Assembly (NCBI RefSeq): GCF_900108565.1
Contig: NZ_LT629971.1
Coordinates: forward strand, 2,170,001-2,234,000
Length of the DNA stretch: 64,000 nucleotides
Reading direction: 5' to 3'
Source: Mycolicibacterium rutilum
GTDB lineage: Bacteria > Actinomycetota > Actinomycetes > Mycobacteriales > Mycobacteriaceae
The position numbers and the translations under genes were made by a program. A model generated the notes under the pieces. That model was not told where the DNA came from and did not search any database. It saw only the letters and a list, made by a program, of their open reading frames with translations. Every line of letters begins with the position of its first letter. The stretch's first letter is position 1. This document shows positions 1 to 8,533 of this stretch, one piece after another.

Positions 1-49
1 GCCCACGGGACAAACTCAGCATGCCGCGATTCTAGGGCGCGGCGCGGTC

Positions 50-403
50 CTACGGGCTGGAGCTGACCGAGGTGCGCGGCTGCACCACCGGCGCCTGCTG
101 CTCCTCGGCCAGCCCGATGCACTGACCCGAGTTCGCACCGGTGCACGGGATGCCGTCGATCGCAGGCAGGTCGGGGTTGCCCGGAATCGAGCTGAACGGT
201 GTGGTGCCACCCGGCGAGTTCGGCACGAGGTCCGGCACGCACACCGTGCTGTAGAGATCCTCGCTCTCACCGGCCGGGCACGCGGCGGTGGTAGCCACCG
301 GACCGGCGAACGAGAGAATCGCGGCGGCGGCAGGCGCGGCCAGTACCGCGGCCGCGAACCCGCCGGCCACGAACAGCCGGGTCATGCTCGGTTGCGTCAC
401 CAT
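50..403 (-). CDS. small secreted protein, function unknown
   Basis: A 117-residue protein. The start is the ATG at 403 because an AAAGGAAG ribosome-binding site lies seven bases before it; an upstream ATG at 433 has no such site. Residues 1 to about 28 form a signal peptide (Arg near the start, then an Ala/Val-rich core ending in APAAAA). The mature part has four cysteines (CPAGE, VCVPD, PCTG, QCIG), which suggests two disulfides outside the membrane, and it is rich in Pro, Ser and Gly. I do not recognise the family. It is transcribed divergently from the crotonase gene; bases 1-49 after its stop hold nothing I can call. Confidence 0.75.
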   Translation of the reverse strand: MVTQPSMTRLFVAGGFAAAVLAAPAAAAILSFAGPVATTAACPAGESEDLYSTVCVPDLVPNSPGGTTPFSSIPGNPDLPAIDGIPCTGANSGQCIGLAEEQQAPVVQPRTSVSSSP

Positions 404-625
404 TTGTTGGCTTCCTTTGCATTTGCTGTACACATGCGCCAGCGTCGTCGGCGCCGGGCACTATGCGGTCAATAGTAAACGACGCCAGGGCAATAGGCGC
501 ACCGCTGCAGGCGGAAGCGGAAGATTGTGAGGTGGCTGAGAGATTGCTGGGATGCCGCTGAGTTACACGTGGGGGCGACACCGTAATGTGCAGGACGTCG
601 AACAACGCAAGCGAGGTGGTCCGCG

Positions 626-1558
626 ATGGCGAGCCCTGATCTGACGAACGCTGACGCCGGAGGCGATGCGCCACAACAGGTGACGTACGAGACGCTGGAC
701 GACGGGCAGATCGCCCGGATCTGGCTGAACCGGCCGGAGGCGCAGAACGCGCAGTCGCGCACCCTGCTGGTGCAGCTAGACGAGGCGTTCGGCCGCGCCG
801 AGGCCGATGACCGTGTGCGGGTGGTGATCCTGGCGGCGCGGGGAAAGAACTTCTCGGCGGGCCACGACCTCGGTTCGGAGGAGGCGATGCTCGAACGCTC
901 GCCGGGACCGGCGCAGCACCCGACGTTCCGGTCGCACGGCGCCACCGCCCCGGCGGTCGCCGAGCGCACCTATCTGCAGGAATGGCACTTCTTCTTCGAG
1001 AACACGCGCCGCTGGCGGGATCTGCGCAAGATCACCATCGCGCAGGTGCAGGGCAACGCCATCTCGGCGGGGCTGATGCTGATCTGGGCGTGTGACCTGA
1101 TCGTCGCCGCCGACAACGCCAAGTTCAGCGACGTGGTCGGTGTCCGGATGGGCATGCCGGGCGTCGAGTATTACGCGCATCCATGGGAATTCGGCGCCCG
1201 CAAGGCCAAAGAACTTCTGCTGACCGGCGATTCGATCGACGCCGACGAGGCCTACCGGCTCGGCATGGTGTCGAAGATCTTCCCGCGCGACGAACTCGAG
1301 GACAAGACACTCGAATTCGCCAGGCGCATCGCCGAGCGGCCGACGATGGCCGCGCTGCTGATCAAGGACTCCGTCAACGCGGCCGCGGATGCGATGGGCT
1401 TCACCGAGGCGTTGCGCCACGCGTTCCACATCCACGAACTCGGCCACGCCCACTGGGCCGCGCACAATGAGAACCGCTATCCGGTCGGGCTCCCGCCGAA
1501 CGTGCCGGACTGGCGCACGCTCGGCGCACCGAAGCCGGCCCGTCGCGATGAACCGTGA
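626..1558 (+). CDS. crotonase / enoyl-CoA hydratase-isomerase family protein
   Basis: 310 residues with the crotonase fold. The two oxyanion-hole segments are visible as FSAGHDL (residues 76-82) and GNAISAGL (143-150), so it should bind and polarise an acyl-CoA thioester. The two glutamates that do hydration in classical enoyl-CoA hydratase are not seen: the position after the second glycine loop is Met, and the AKFGQPE region reads AKFSDVV. It may therefore be an isomerase, hydrolase or other crotonase rather than a true hydratase. The C-terminal 40 residues (NRYPVGLPPNVPDW onward) extend beyond the usual domain. An SDR follows 38 bases downstream with its own promoter. ATG at 626 has GCGAGGTGG before it. 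Confidence 0.85.
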   Translation: MASPDLTNADAGGDAPQQVTYETLDDGQIARIWLNRPEAQNAQSRTLLVQLDEAFGRAEADDRVRVVILAARGKNFSAGHDLGSEEAMLERSPGPAQHPTFRSHGATAPAVAERTYLQEWHFFFENTRRWRDLRKITIAQVQGNAISAGLMLIWACDLIVAADNAKFSDVVGVRMGMPGVEYYAHPWEFGARKAKELLLTGDSIDADEAYRLGMVSKIFPRDELEDKTLEFARRIAERPTMAALLIKDSVNAAADAMGFTEALRHAFHIHELGHAHWAAHNENRYPVGLPPNVPDWRTLGAPKPARRDEP

Positions 1559-1560
1559 CG

Positions 1561-1581
1561 TATAACTGAAACCTGTTTCAG
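1561..1581 (+). promoter_or_regulatory. promoter with KstR-like dyad operator before the SDR gene
   Basis: A -10 hexamer TATAAC (1561-1566, five of six to consensus) runs directly into a perfect dyad CTGAAAC-CT-GTTTCAG (1566-1581). The inner 14 bases fit the KstR consensus TNNAACNNGTTNNA. The dyad covers the expected transcription start, as in a TetR-type repression site. The SDR begins at 1597. Confidence 0.6.
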
Positions 1582-1596
1582 ACGAAAGGGGCTGCG

Positions 1597-2433
1597 GTGG
1601 AGTTGTCGTTGACCGGTCGGACGGTGTTGGTGACCGGCGGGGGCAGCGGGATCGGCAAGGGAGTGGCCGCCGCCGTGGTCGCCGCGGGCGGCAACGCGAT
1701 GCTCGTCGGCCGCAACGCCGACCGGCTGGCCGCCGCGGCCGACGAGATCACGGCACGGGGCGGGCCGGGCGCGGTGCACTACGAGCCGGCCGACGTGACC
1801 AACGAGGACGAGGTCGCGCGGGTCGTCGACGCGGCCACTGCATGGCACGGCAGGCTTTACGGCGTCGTGCACTGCGCGGGTGGCAGCGAGACGATCGGCC
1901 CCATCACCCAGATCGACTCCGAGCTGTGGCGGCGCACCGTCGACCTCAACATCAACGGCACCATGTACGTGCTCAAACACTCCGCACGGGAGATGGTGCG
2001 CGGCGGTGGCGGATCGTTCATCGGCATCTCCTCGATCGCGGCGAGCAACACCCACCGCTGGTTCGGCGCCTACGGCGTGTCCAAGGCCGGGATCGACCAC
2101 ATGATGCAGTTGGCGGCCGATGAGCTCGGTGCGTCCTGGGTCCGGGTCAACTGCATTCGGCCCGGTCTCATCCGCACCGAACTGGTCGCCCCGGTGCTGG
2201 ACTCGCCGGAGCTCAGCGCCGACTACGCGGCCTGCACGCCGCTGCCGCGTCCCGGCGAGGTCGAGGACATCGCCAACGCGTCGCTGTTCCTGCTCAGCGA
2301 CGCGGCCAGCTTCATCACCGGCCAGGTCATCAACGTCGACGGCGGTCAGTTGGTCCGGCGTGGGCCGGACTACTCGTCGATGCTCGAACCGCTGTTCGGG
2401 CCGGACGGGCTGCGCGGGGTCGTCGCCGGCTGA
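1597..2433 (+). CDS. short-chain dehydrogenase/reductase
   Basis: 278 residues, classical SDR. The nucleotide-binding motif TGGGSGIGKG is near residue 14, the structural CAGG stretch stands where NAG is usual, the catalytic Ser is in GISSIAAS and the catalytic pair in YGVSK. INVDGGQ marks the end of the fold; about 25 extra residues follow. Expected to oxidise or reduce a hydroxy/keto substrate with NAD(P), cytosolic. The GTG at 1597 follows a GAAAGGGG site. A KstR-like operator on its promoter suggests a role in sterol or fatty acyl breakdown; the substrate is not known. Confidence 0.85.
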   Translation: MELSLTGRTVLVTGGGSGIGKGVAAAVVAAGGNAMLVGRNADRLAAAADEITARGGPGAVHYEPADVTNEDEVARVVDAATAWHGRLYGVVHCAGGSETIGPITQIDSELWRRTVDLNINGTMYVLKHSAREMVRGGGGSFIGISSIAASNTHRWFGAYGVSKAGIDHMMQLAADELGASWVRVNCIRPGLIRTELVAPVLDSPELSADYAACTPLPRPGEVEDIANASLFLLSDAASFITGQVINVDGGQLVRRGPDYSSMLEPLFGPDGLRGVVAG

Positions 2434-2490
2434 CCGCCGCCCCGCCGGACAAGCCGCTGATCGGGGCCGTCAGCTTGTAACGTCGAGCCC

Positions 2491-4017
2491 GTGGTGACCC
2501 TGGACCGGTTGGTCAACGTGCTGGGCAGCTACGGCGTGCGCCTGCGCTTCTGCCCGATTCCACGGTCCAAGGAACTGGGCAGCGTGGTCATGCACGAGGT
2601 CGCGGGCAGCGGCACCGTGATCGGCGACGTGTTGTTGGCCATCGGCGCCCGCTCGGTCAGCGAGGCGCTGCAGTGGGCCGTGGCGGCGCGTGCGGTGGTC
2701 GTGCTGCTGCGCGACGACGGCGCCGGTGACAGCACCTTCGCGGGAATGGGCGAGGGTGTCGCGGTGATGGCCGTCGACACGTCGGTGTCCTGGAGTGAAC
2801 TCGCCGCCGTCGTCTACGGTCTGGTGCTCGAGGGCCGTGAGACCGAATCGGGCCGAGGCCCCACCGACCTGTTCGCGCTCGCCGACAGCCTCGCCGAGAT
2901 GACCGGCGGGGCAGTGACGATCGAGGACCCGCTGTCGCGGGTGTTGGCGTACTCGTCCATGCAGGAGAACGCCGACGCCGCCCGGGTCGCGACCATCCTG
3001 GGCAGGCAGGCACCCGAACCGTTGCGTGAATTCTTCCGGCAGCGTGGCGTTTTCGAGCACCTCGCGAACTCCGACGATCCGCTGTTCATCGCCGCCGACA
3101 CCGAACACGGGCTGTCCGGCAGGATGGCCGTGGCGGTGCGGTCCGGCCGCGAGCTGATGGGCTCGGTGTGGGTGTCGTGCCCGAAACCGTTGCGCGGCAT
3201 CGAACTCGCTGCCCTGGCTGACGGTGCACGCACCGTCGCACTGCATCTGCTGCGCTCGCGGGCCAGCGCGGACCTGGAACGACAGGTCGAGTCCGAGATG
3301 GTGCTGCGGCTGCTGGACGGCAGCGCCGACGCGGCCGCGGCGGCCAGCAGGCTCGGCCTGCCCCAGTCCGCGATGCGGGTGATCGCCCTGCAGGCATCGC
3401 TCGGGCACGAGCGCGACGCGGCGCTGTTGCTCGCGTTCGAACGCGCGACCACCGGGTTCGGCTGGTCGCGACCGGGGCGAAGTGCCTTGGCGGGCAACAC
3501 GATCTACACGCTGCTGCCCAGCGAGCAGGCGGTGGCGGCGCGGAAATGGGTGGCCGGTCTGCGCGCTGCGCTGCCCGACCGGGTGACCGTGCTCGCCGGC
3601 ATCAGCAAGCCGGCCGCGGTGACCGATCTGCCCGCGGCGCGCCAGGAGGCCGACGAGTGCCTGGCCCTGCACGAGATCGGGTCGTCGCCGGTGCCCCCGG
3701 CCTACGACGAGTCGTGGGACGAGATCCTGCTGCAGCGACTGCGCACAGCCGCCCAGTCGGGCCGCACACCGGACCGCGGGCCGGTCGCCGAGTTGCGCCG
3801 CCATGACCGCGCGCACGACACCGAGTACGCGGCGACGCTGCGCGCGTGGCTGGAAGCACTCGGCGATCCCGCCGCGGCAGGGCACCGGCTGGGCGTGCAC
3901 GAGAACACCGTGCGCTACCGGTTGCGCAAGATGGCCGAACTGACCGACCTGCCGCTCGACGACGCGCGCAAACGGCTCGCGATGATGATCGAACTGGCCG
4001 CCACCGACCCCGACTGA
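2491..4017 (+). CDS. PucR-family transcriptional regulator
   Basis: 508 residues. The C-terminal 60 residues hold the PucR helix-turn-helix (LGVHENTVRYRLRKMAELT), with a GGDEF-like/CdaR-type middle region before it. The N-terminal 250 residues are a sensory part of unknown ligand, without membrane segments. Proteins of this family control purine, amino-acid or sugar-acid breakdown genes. It lies just upstream of, and in the same direction as, a D-amino-acid dehydrogenase-like gene, which is its likely target. The GTG start at 2491 is the first in frame. Confidence 0.85.
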   Translation: MVTLDRLVNVLGSYGVRLRFCPIPRSKELGSVVMHEVAGSGTVIGDVLLAIGARSVSEALQWAVAARAVVVLLRDDGAGDSTFAGMGEGVAVMAVDTSVSWSELAAVVYGLVLEGRETESGRGPTDLFALADSLAEMTGGAVTIEDPLSRVLAYSSMQENADAARVATILGRQAPEPLREFFRQRGVFEHLANSDDPLFIAADTEHGLSGRMAVAVRSGRELMGSVWVSCPKPLRGIELAALADGARTVALHLLRSRASADLERQVESEMVLRLLDGSADAAAAASRLGLPQSAMRVIALQASLGHERDAALLLAFERATTGFGWSRPGRSALAGNTIYTLLPSEQAVAARKWVAGLRAALPDRVTVLAGISKPAAVTDLPAARQEADECLALHEIGSSPVPPAYDESWDEILLQRLRTAAQSGRTPDRGPVAELRRHDRAHDTEYAATLRAWLEALGDPAAAGHRLGVHENTVRYRLRKMAELTDLPLDDARKRLAMMIELAATDPD

Positions 4018-4033
4018 ACCATCCCGCCGAGGT

Positions 4034-4088
4034 TTGTCGGATCCGCACAACGACCGGACCGCACCTTGTGCCGCGGGGGCAACCGGTT
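4034..4088. promoter_or_regulatory. two dyads before the FAD oxidoreductase, possible PucR sites
   Basis: TTGT-CGGATCCG-C-ACAA (4034-4050) is a near-perfect dyad around the palindrome CGGATCCG. A second palindrome, AACCGGTT (4081-4088), lies 30 bases further on. Both lie between the PucR gene and its neighbour. A direct repeat of CAGCGAT follows near 4120-4135, then the GGAGGGATAGGAC ribosome-binding site. The link to PucR is inference. Confidence 0.35.
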
Positions 4089-4149
4089 TGTGTGATCCCC
4101 GACCCACCATCGAGTCATCAGCGATTTTTCAGCGATGGAGGGATAGGAC

Positions 4150-5415
4150 ATGGTCGGCGGCGAGCGGATCGACGGCGGGCCGCGATCGGCGATCGTGGTG
4201 GGCGCCGGCATCGTCGGGCTGTCGACGGCGTGGTTCCTGCAGGAACGCGGCGTCGACGTCACGGTGGTGGACCGCAACGGCGTCGCCGCAGGCGCGTCGT
4301 GGGGCAACGCCGGCTGGGTGTCGCCCACCCTGACCCTGCCGCTGAACACGCCGTCGGTGCTGCGCTACGGGCTGCGCTCGCTCAGCGACCGCAACGCGCC
4401 CCTGCACATCCCGATGACGGTCGACGGCGGTTTGTGGCGTTTCCTGTTCCAGTTCGCGGCCAACTGCCGGACCTCGGTGTGGACCCAGGCGGTGGAGGCC
4501 AACGTGCCGCTCAACGAGGAGTGCATCGAGGCCTACGACGTCCTGATCGCCAACGGTGTCGAGGCCCCGGTGACCGACGCCCCCATCACCGCGATCTTCC
4601 GCACCACGCACGACGCCGAGCACATGATGCGCGAACTGCGGGCGCTGGAACGGGCCGGCCAGAACGTCTTCGTCACCGGTCTGTCCGGTGAAGCGCTGCG
4701 CGAACAGGTCCCGCTGGCGTCGCGCGCGATCACCGCCGGGATCAACATCAACAATCAGCGGTTCGTCGACCCCGGCCGCTTCGTGCAGGCGCTGGGGCGG
4801 GCCGTCGAGGACCGGGGCGCCCGGATCCTGCGCCAGGACGTCCGGGGCGTCTTCAGTCCCGGCAGCGGAGTGATCGTCGAGACCTTCAGCGGGGAGTCGC
4901 TGACCGCCGACACCGTGGTGATCGCCACCGGCGCGTGGCTGTCGCGGCTGGCCGGCCGGCGGATCCGGGTGCCGGTGGCCTCCGGCCGCGGCTATTCGTT
5001 CACCGTGCCGGTGGACCGGCCGATCCCCGGACCGATCTACCTGCCCGACGTCCGGGTCGCCTGTACCCCTTACCAGGGCGCGCTGCGGGTGGCGGGCACG
5101 ATGGAGTTCCGCGACCCGCACGAACCGGTGATCTCCGAACGCATCGGCGCCATCGTCGCCTCGGCGAGCCCACTGCTCGACGGCGTGCGCTGGGCCGAGC
5201 GCACCGACGTCTGGGTCGGACCGCGACCCGTCACCCCCGACGGCCGGGCGCTGATCGGGGAGATGTCGCGCAACGTCTACGTCGCAGGCGGCCACGGCAT
5301 GTGGGGCCTCGCGCACGGACCGGTGACGGGCCGGCTGCTCGCCGAGCAGATCACCACCGGAAAGCAACCCGAGGCGCTGCGGCCGTTCGACCCGCTGCGC
5401 CGCGCAATCGCCTGA
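4150..5415 (+). CDS. FAD-dependent D-amino-acid dehydrogenase (DadA-like)
   Basis: 421 residues of the DAO/DadA family. The dinucleotide-binding motif GAGIVGLS (from residue 18) with VVDRN at the end of the second strand binds FAD. The closing motif AGGHGMWGLAHGP near residue 385 is typical of DadA-type dehydrogenases and contacts the flavin. It should deaminate D-amino acids or similar amines, passing electrons to a quinone or other acceptor. There is no signal peptide. A good GGAGGGATAGGAC site precedes the ATG at 4150. The upstream PucR gene is the likely regulator. The substrate cannot be read from sequence. Confidence 0.82.
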   Translation: MVGGERIDGGPRSAIVVGAGIVGLSTAWFLQERGVDVTVVDRNGVAAGASWGNAGWVSPTLTLPLNTPSVLRYGLRSLSDRNAPLHIPMTVDGGLWRFLFQFAANCRTSVWTQAVEANVPLNEECIEAYDVLIANGVEAPVTDAPITAIFRTTHDAEHMMRELRALERAGQNVFVTGLSGEALREQVPLASRAITAGININNQRFVDPGRFVQALGRAVEDRGARILRQDVRGVFSPGSGVIVETFSGESLTADTVVIATGAWLSRLAGRRIRVPVASGRGYSFTVPVDRPIPGPIYLPDVRVACTPYQGALRVAGTMEFRDPHEPVISERIGAIVASASPLLDGVRWAERTDVWVGPRPVTPDGRALIGEMSRNVYVAGGHGMWGLAHGPVTGRLLAEQITTGKQPEALRPFDPLRRAIA

Positions 5416-5439
5416 CGCCCGGTCACGGGCCCTGCGAGT

Positions 5440-5480
5440 CGTCAGGGGCGGTGCAGCTACAGCCCGGCCCGCCCCTGACG
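5440..5480. terminator. 12-bp perfect hairpin between the oxidase and the Gre pair
   Basis: CGTCAGGGGCGG (5440-5451) pairs perfectly with CCGCCCCTGACG (5469-5480) across a 17-base loop. There is no U-tract, which is common for mycobacterial terminators. It lies 25 bases after the oxidoreductase stop and 32 before the next start. It probably ends the first transcript, but could instead be an operator or a leader structure. Confidence 0.6.
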
Positions 5481-5511
5481 GCAATCCCTGTCCCAGAAAG
5501 GACTTCGACTC

Positions 5512-5940
5512 ATGCTCATGACGAGCGCCCAACGCGTCTGGATGACGCGACGCGCCTACATCGGTCTGCAGGCCGAACTCGCCCGCCTGCAGGTCGAGGC
5601 CCGACCCGAACTGCCCGACGACGCTCGGGCGGAACGCATCCGCCGCATCGAACACCTGCTGGCGCACGCGGTCATCGACCAGGATCCACCCGACGACGGC
5701 GTCGCCGAACCGGGGATGGTGCTCACCGTGCGCTATGACGACACCGGTGCGACCGAGACCTTCCTGCTGGGCATCCGCGGGGCCGAAGCCGCCGACATCG
5801 AGGTGTACTCGCCGCACTCACCGCTGGGCGCCGCGCTCGTCGGTGCGCGCCCCGGTGAGAAGCGCAACTTCACAAAAGACGGACGCCGCCTGTGCGTCAG
5901 TCTGCTGGCCGCCGAACCGTATTCATCGGCCGTACTTTGA
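5512..5940 (+). CDS. Gre-factor-like protein, copy 1
   Basis: 142 residues. An N-terminal helical hairpin (about residues 8-60) precedes a C-terminal FKBP-like domain with the GreA/GreB-type segment EPGMVLTVRYDD and the ending SPLGAALVGARPGE. Gre factors enter the RNA polymerase secondary channel. M. tuberculosis Rv3788 is a Gre homologue reported to inhibit rather than rescue polymerase, and this gene resembles it more than GreA. The hairpin tip holds ELPDDA. The start at 5512 fits an AGAAAGGA site; an ATG two codons later is possible. A close paralogue follows 14 bases downstream. Confidence 0.75.
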   Translation: MLMTSAQRVWMTRRAYIGLQAELARLQVEARPELPDDARAERIRRIEHLLAHAVIDQDPPDDGVAEPGMVLTVRYDDTGATETFLLGIRGAEAADIEVYSPHSPLGAALVGARPGEKRNFTKDGRRLCVSLLAAEPYSSAVL

Positions 5941-5954
5941 CGAAAGGATCCACA

Positions 5955-6425
5955 ATGACCAGCGCACAACGTATCTGGCTGTCACCAGACGCCTACGAGC
6001 GGCTGCAGCAGGAACTCGCGATGTTGCGCGAACTGTGCGCCGCCGAAGCCGGCGGTGACAGTTCCGACGAGAACGCCACCGCGATCAAACGGGCCCGGCA
6101 GAGCCGCATCCAACAGATCCACGACCTGCTGATCAACGCCGTGGTGGGGGAGGACCCGCCCGACGACGGGATCGCCGAACCCGGCATGGTGGTCTCCGTC
6201 CGCTACGACGACACCGGCGAGACAGAGACGTTCCTGCTGGGTGTGCGCGGCGCCGAACACGGTGACATCGAGGTTTACTCGGTGCAATCGCCGTTGGGCT
6301 CAGCGATTCTCGGGGCCCGCCCCGGTGAGAACCGCAGTTACCGGCTGCCCAGCGGCGCCGAGCTCTCGGTCACCGTCATGGCGGCGGTGCCGTACGGCAT
6401 GCACAGCGCGGACGCCAGCCAGTAG
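5955..6425 (+). CDS. Gre-factor-like protein, copy 2
   Basis: 156 residues, clearly a tandem duplicate of the gene before it: both begin MTSAQR(V/I)W and share DDG(V/I)AEPGMV, VRYDDTG and TETFLLG(I/V)RGAE. The helical hairpin is longer here and its tip is acidic (AGGDSSDENA), closer to the catalytic tip of true Gre factors. The ATG at 5955 has CGAAAGGATC before it. An earlier in-frame start at 5892 lies inside copy 1 and is rejected. The two copies probably form one operon and have diverged mainly at the tip that reaches the polymerase active site. Confidence 0.78.
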   Translation: MTSAQRIWLSPDAYERLQQELAMLRELCAAEAGGDSSDENATAIKRARQSRIQQIHDLLINAVVGEDPPDDGIAEPGMVVSVRYDDTGETETFLLGVRGAEHGDIEVYSVQSPLGSAILGARPGENRSYRLPSGAELSVTVMAAVPYGMHSADASQ

Positions 6426-6445
6426 TCCCCGCACCGTTGGGGGAC
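6425..6445. terminator. short hairpin after the Gre pair
   Basis: GTCCCC (6425-6430) pairs with GGGGAC (6440-6445) across nine bases, beginning at the stop codon of the second Gre gene. There is no U-tract. Possible weak terminator before ctaD. Confidence 0.35.
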
Positions 6446-6544
6446 GGGCCCCGGGACAAGTTCGCTTAACGGCTTTCAGTGCGGTCCGGCACTTCGTAGA
6501 CTGACCGCAGGACGACCCATCGCCACTCGTGGAAGGGGGGTCAC

Positions 6545-8296
6545 CTGACTGCCGAAGCGACCCAGGGTCCGCCCCTGGCAGTGCGCCGCCCATTCCCGGC
6601 CCGACTCGGGCCGAAGGGCAACCTTGTCTACAAGCTGGTCACCACGACCGATCACAAGCTGATCGGCATCATGTACGTGGTCACCTGCTTCGTGTTCTTC
6701 TTCATCGGCGGGCTGATGGCGCTGTTCATCCGCGCCGAACTCGCCGCCCCCGGCCTGCAGTTCCTGTCCAACGAGCAGTACAACCAGCTGTTCACCATGC
6801 ACGGCACGGTGATGCTGCTGTTCTACGCGACGCCCATCGTGTTCGGCTTCGCGAACCTGGTGCTGCCGCTGCAGATCGGCGCCCCCGACGTGGCGTTCCC
6901 GCGGCTGAACGCGTTCTCCTACTGGCTGTTCCTGTTCGGCGGCTTGATCGCGATCGCAGGGTTCATCACCCCGGGTGGCGCCGCCGATTTCGGGTGGACG
7001 GCGTACGCCCCGCTCAGCGACGCGATCCACTCGCCGGGCGCCGGCGGCGACCTGTGGATCATGGGTCTGGCCGTCGCGGGCCTGGGCACCATCCTCGGCG
7101 GCGTCAACATGATCACGACCGTGGTGTGCATGCGCGCGCCCGGCATGACCATGTTCCGGATGCCGATCTTCACCTGGAACATCCTGGTGACGTCGATCCT
7201 GGTGCTGCTGGCCTTCCCGATCCTGACCGCGGCGCTGCTCGCACTGGCCGCCGACCGCCACCTCGGCGCGCACGTCTACGACCCGGCCAACGGTGGGCCC
7301 CTGCTGTATCAGCACCTGTTCTGGTTCTTCGGTCACCCCGAGGTGTACATCATCGCGCTGCCGTTCTTCGGCATCGTCACCGAGATCTTCCCGGTGTTCA
7401 GTCGCAAGCCAATCTTCGGCTACACGACGCTGATCTACGCCACTCTCGGCATCGCGGCGTTGTCGATCGTCGTGTGGGCGCACCACATGTATGCCACCGG
7501 CGCGGTGCTGCTGCCGTTCTTCTCGTTCACCACCTATCTGATCGCCGTGCCCACCGGGATCAAGTTCTTCAACTGGATAGGCACGATGTGGAAAGGCCAC
7601 CTGACGTTCGAGACACCCATGCTGTTCTCCGTCGGGTTCCTCGTCACGTTCCTGCTCGGCGGGCTCACCGGTGTGCTGCTGGCCAGCCCGCCGCTCGACT
7701 TCCACGTCACCGACACCTATTTCGTGGTCGCGCACTTCCACTACGTGCTGTTCGGCACCATCGTGTTCGCCACGTACGCCGGGATCTACTTCTGGTTCCC
7801 GAAGATGACCGGCCGGCTGCTCGACGAGCGGCTGGGCAAGCTGCACTTCTGGCTGACGTTCATCGGGTTCCACACCACGTTCCTGGTGCAGCACTGGCTC
7901 GGTGACGACGGGATGCCCCGCCGCTACGCCGACTACCTGGCGACCGACGACTTCACGCTGCTGAACGTGGTGTCGACGATCGGGGCGTTCATCCTCGGCA
8001 TCTCCGTGCTGCCGTTCACCTGGAACGTGTTCAAGAGCTGGCGCTACGGCGAGCCGGTCACCGTCGACGATCCGTGGGGCTACGGCAACTCGCTGGAGTG
8101 GGCGACGACGTGCCCGCCGCCGCGGCACAACTTCACCGAACTGCCCCGGATCCGTTCGGAGCGACCGGCGTTCGAGCTGCACTATCCGCACATGGTGGAC
8201 CGGATGCGCGCCGAGTCCCACATCGGCAGACACGCCACCGCCGGCGAGTCGCCCACCGGTTTCGGCCCGCGCACCGAACCCGACCGCAGCAGCTGA
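6545..8296 (+). CDS. ctaD: cytochrome c oxidase subunit I
   Basis: 583 residues from the proposed CTG start. This is the heme-copper oxidase core subunit of the aa3 oxidase, with twelve membrane helices. Ligands are visible: HG in FTMHGTV (heme a), the CuB/tyrosine helix FGHPEVYI, the HH pair in VWAHHM, and HFHYV (heme a3 and a). The first canonical codon, GTG 6581, would remove the N-terminus; reading from CTG 6545 gives TAEA, which matches the start of M. tuberculosis CtaD, and GGAAGGGGGG lies just before. In M. tuberculosis ctaD sits next to serB2, so this copy is in a different neighbourhood and may be a paralogue. A terminator follows. Confidence 0.95.
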   Translation: MTAEATQGPPLAVRRPFPARLGPKGNLVYKLVTTTDHKLIGIMYVVTCFVFFFIGGLMALFIRAELAAPGLQFLSNEQYNQLFTMHGTVMLLFYATPIVFGFANLVLPLQIGAPDVAFPRLNAFSYWLFLFGGLIAIAGFITPGGAADFGWTAYAPLSDAIHSPGAGGDLWIMGLAVAGLGTILGGVNMITTVVCMRAPGMTMFRMPIFTWNILVTSILVLLAFPILTAALLALAADRHLGAHVYDPANGGPLLYQHLFWFFGHPEVYIIALPFFGIVTEIFPVFSRKPIFGYTTLIYATLGIAALSIVVWAHHMYATGAVLLPFFSFTTYLIAVPTGIKFFNWIGTMWKGHLTFETPMLFSVGFLVTFLLGGLTGVLLASPPLDFHVTDTYFVVAHFHYVLFGTIVFATYAGIYFWFPKMTGRLLDERLGKLHFWLTFIGFHTTFLVQHWLGDDGMPRRYADYLATDDFTLLNVVSTIGAFILGISVLPFTWNVFKSWRYGEPVTVDDPWGYGNSLEWATTCPPPRHNFTELPRIRSERPAFELHYPHMVDRMRAESHIGRHATAGESPTGFGPRTEPDRSS

Positions 8297-8317
8297 CGCG
8301 CTGAGACACGGCTAGTT

Positions 8318-8346
8318 CGGCGCCAACAACGCCGCGCTTCTTTTTG
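8318..8346 (+). terminator. intrinsic terminator after ctaD
   Basis: Stem CGGCG (8318-8322) and CGCCG (8330-8334) with a seven-base loop, followed shortly by a T-run TTCTTTTTG (8338-8346). It is one of the few classical U-tailed terminators in the window. The rest of the 8297-8533 gap shows only AT-richer spacer. Confidence 0.65.
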
Positions 8347-8533
8347 TTCGCAACGGGCAAGCCCGTCACGGTGTCGCGCGGCCACCATGGGCTTATGTTT
8401 CCCGTCATCGAAAATCCCGTGCGCTCACCGGAGCTCACCGATCGGGCGATACCTCCTGTCGTCATTCATCGGTGGGAATCCGAGGGTGGAGCGCTTCCGA
8501 AAGAAACGTCCTACAACAGAGCGAGGGATCGGC

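Noticed and set aside
2470..4110. 546-residue minus-strand frame opposite the PucR gene
   Set aside because: Shadow of high-GC coding DNA; Arg/Gly/His-rich translation without any domain, while the plus frame has a clear PucR helix-turn-helix.
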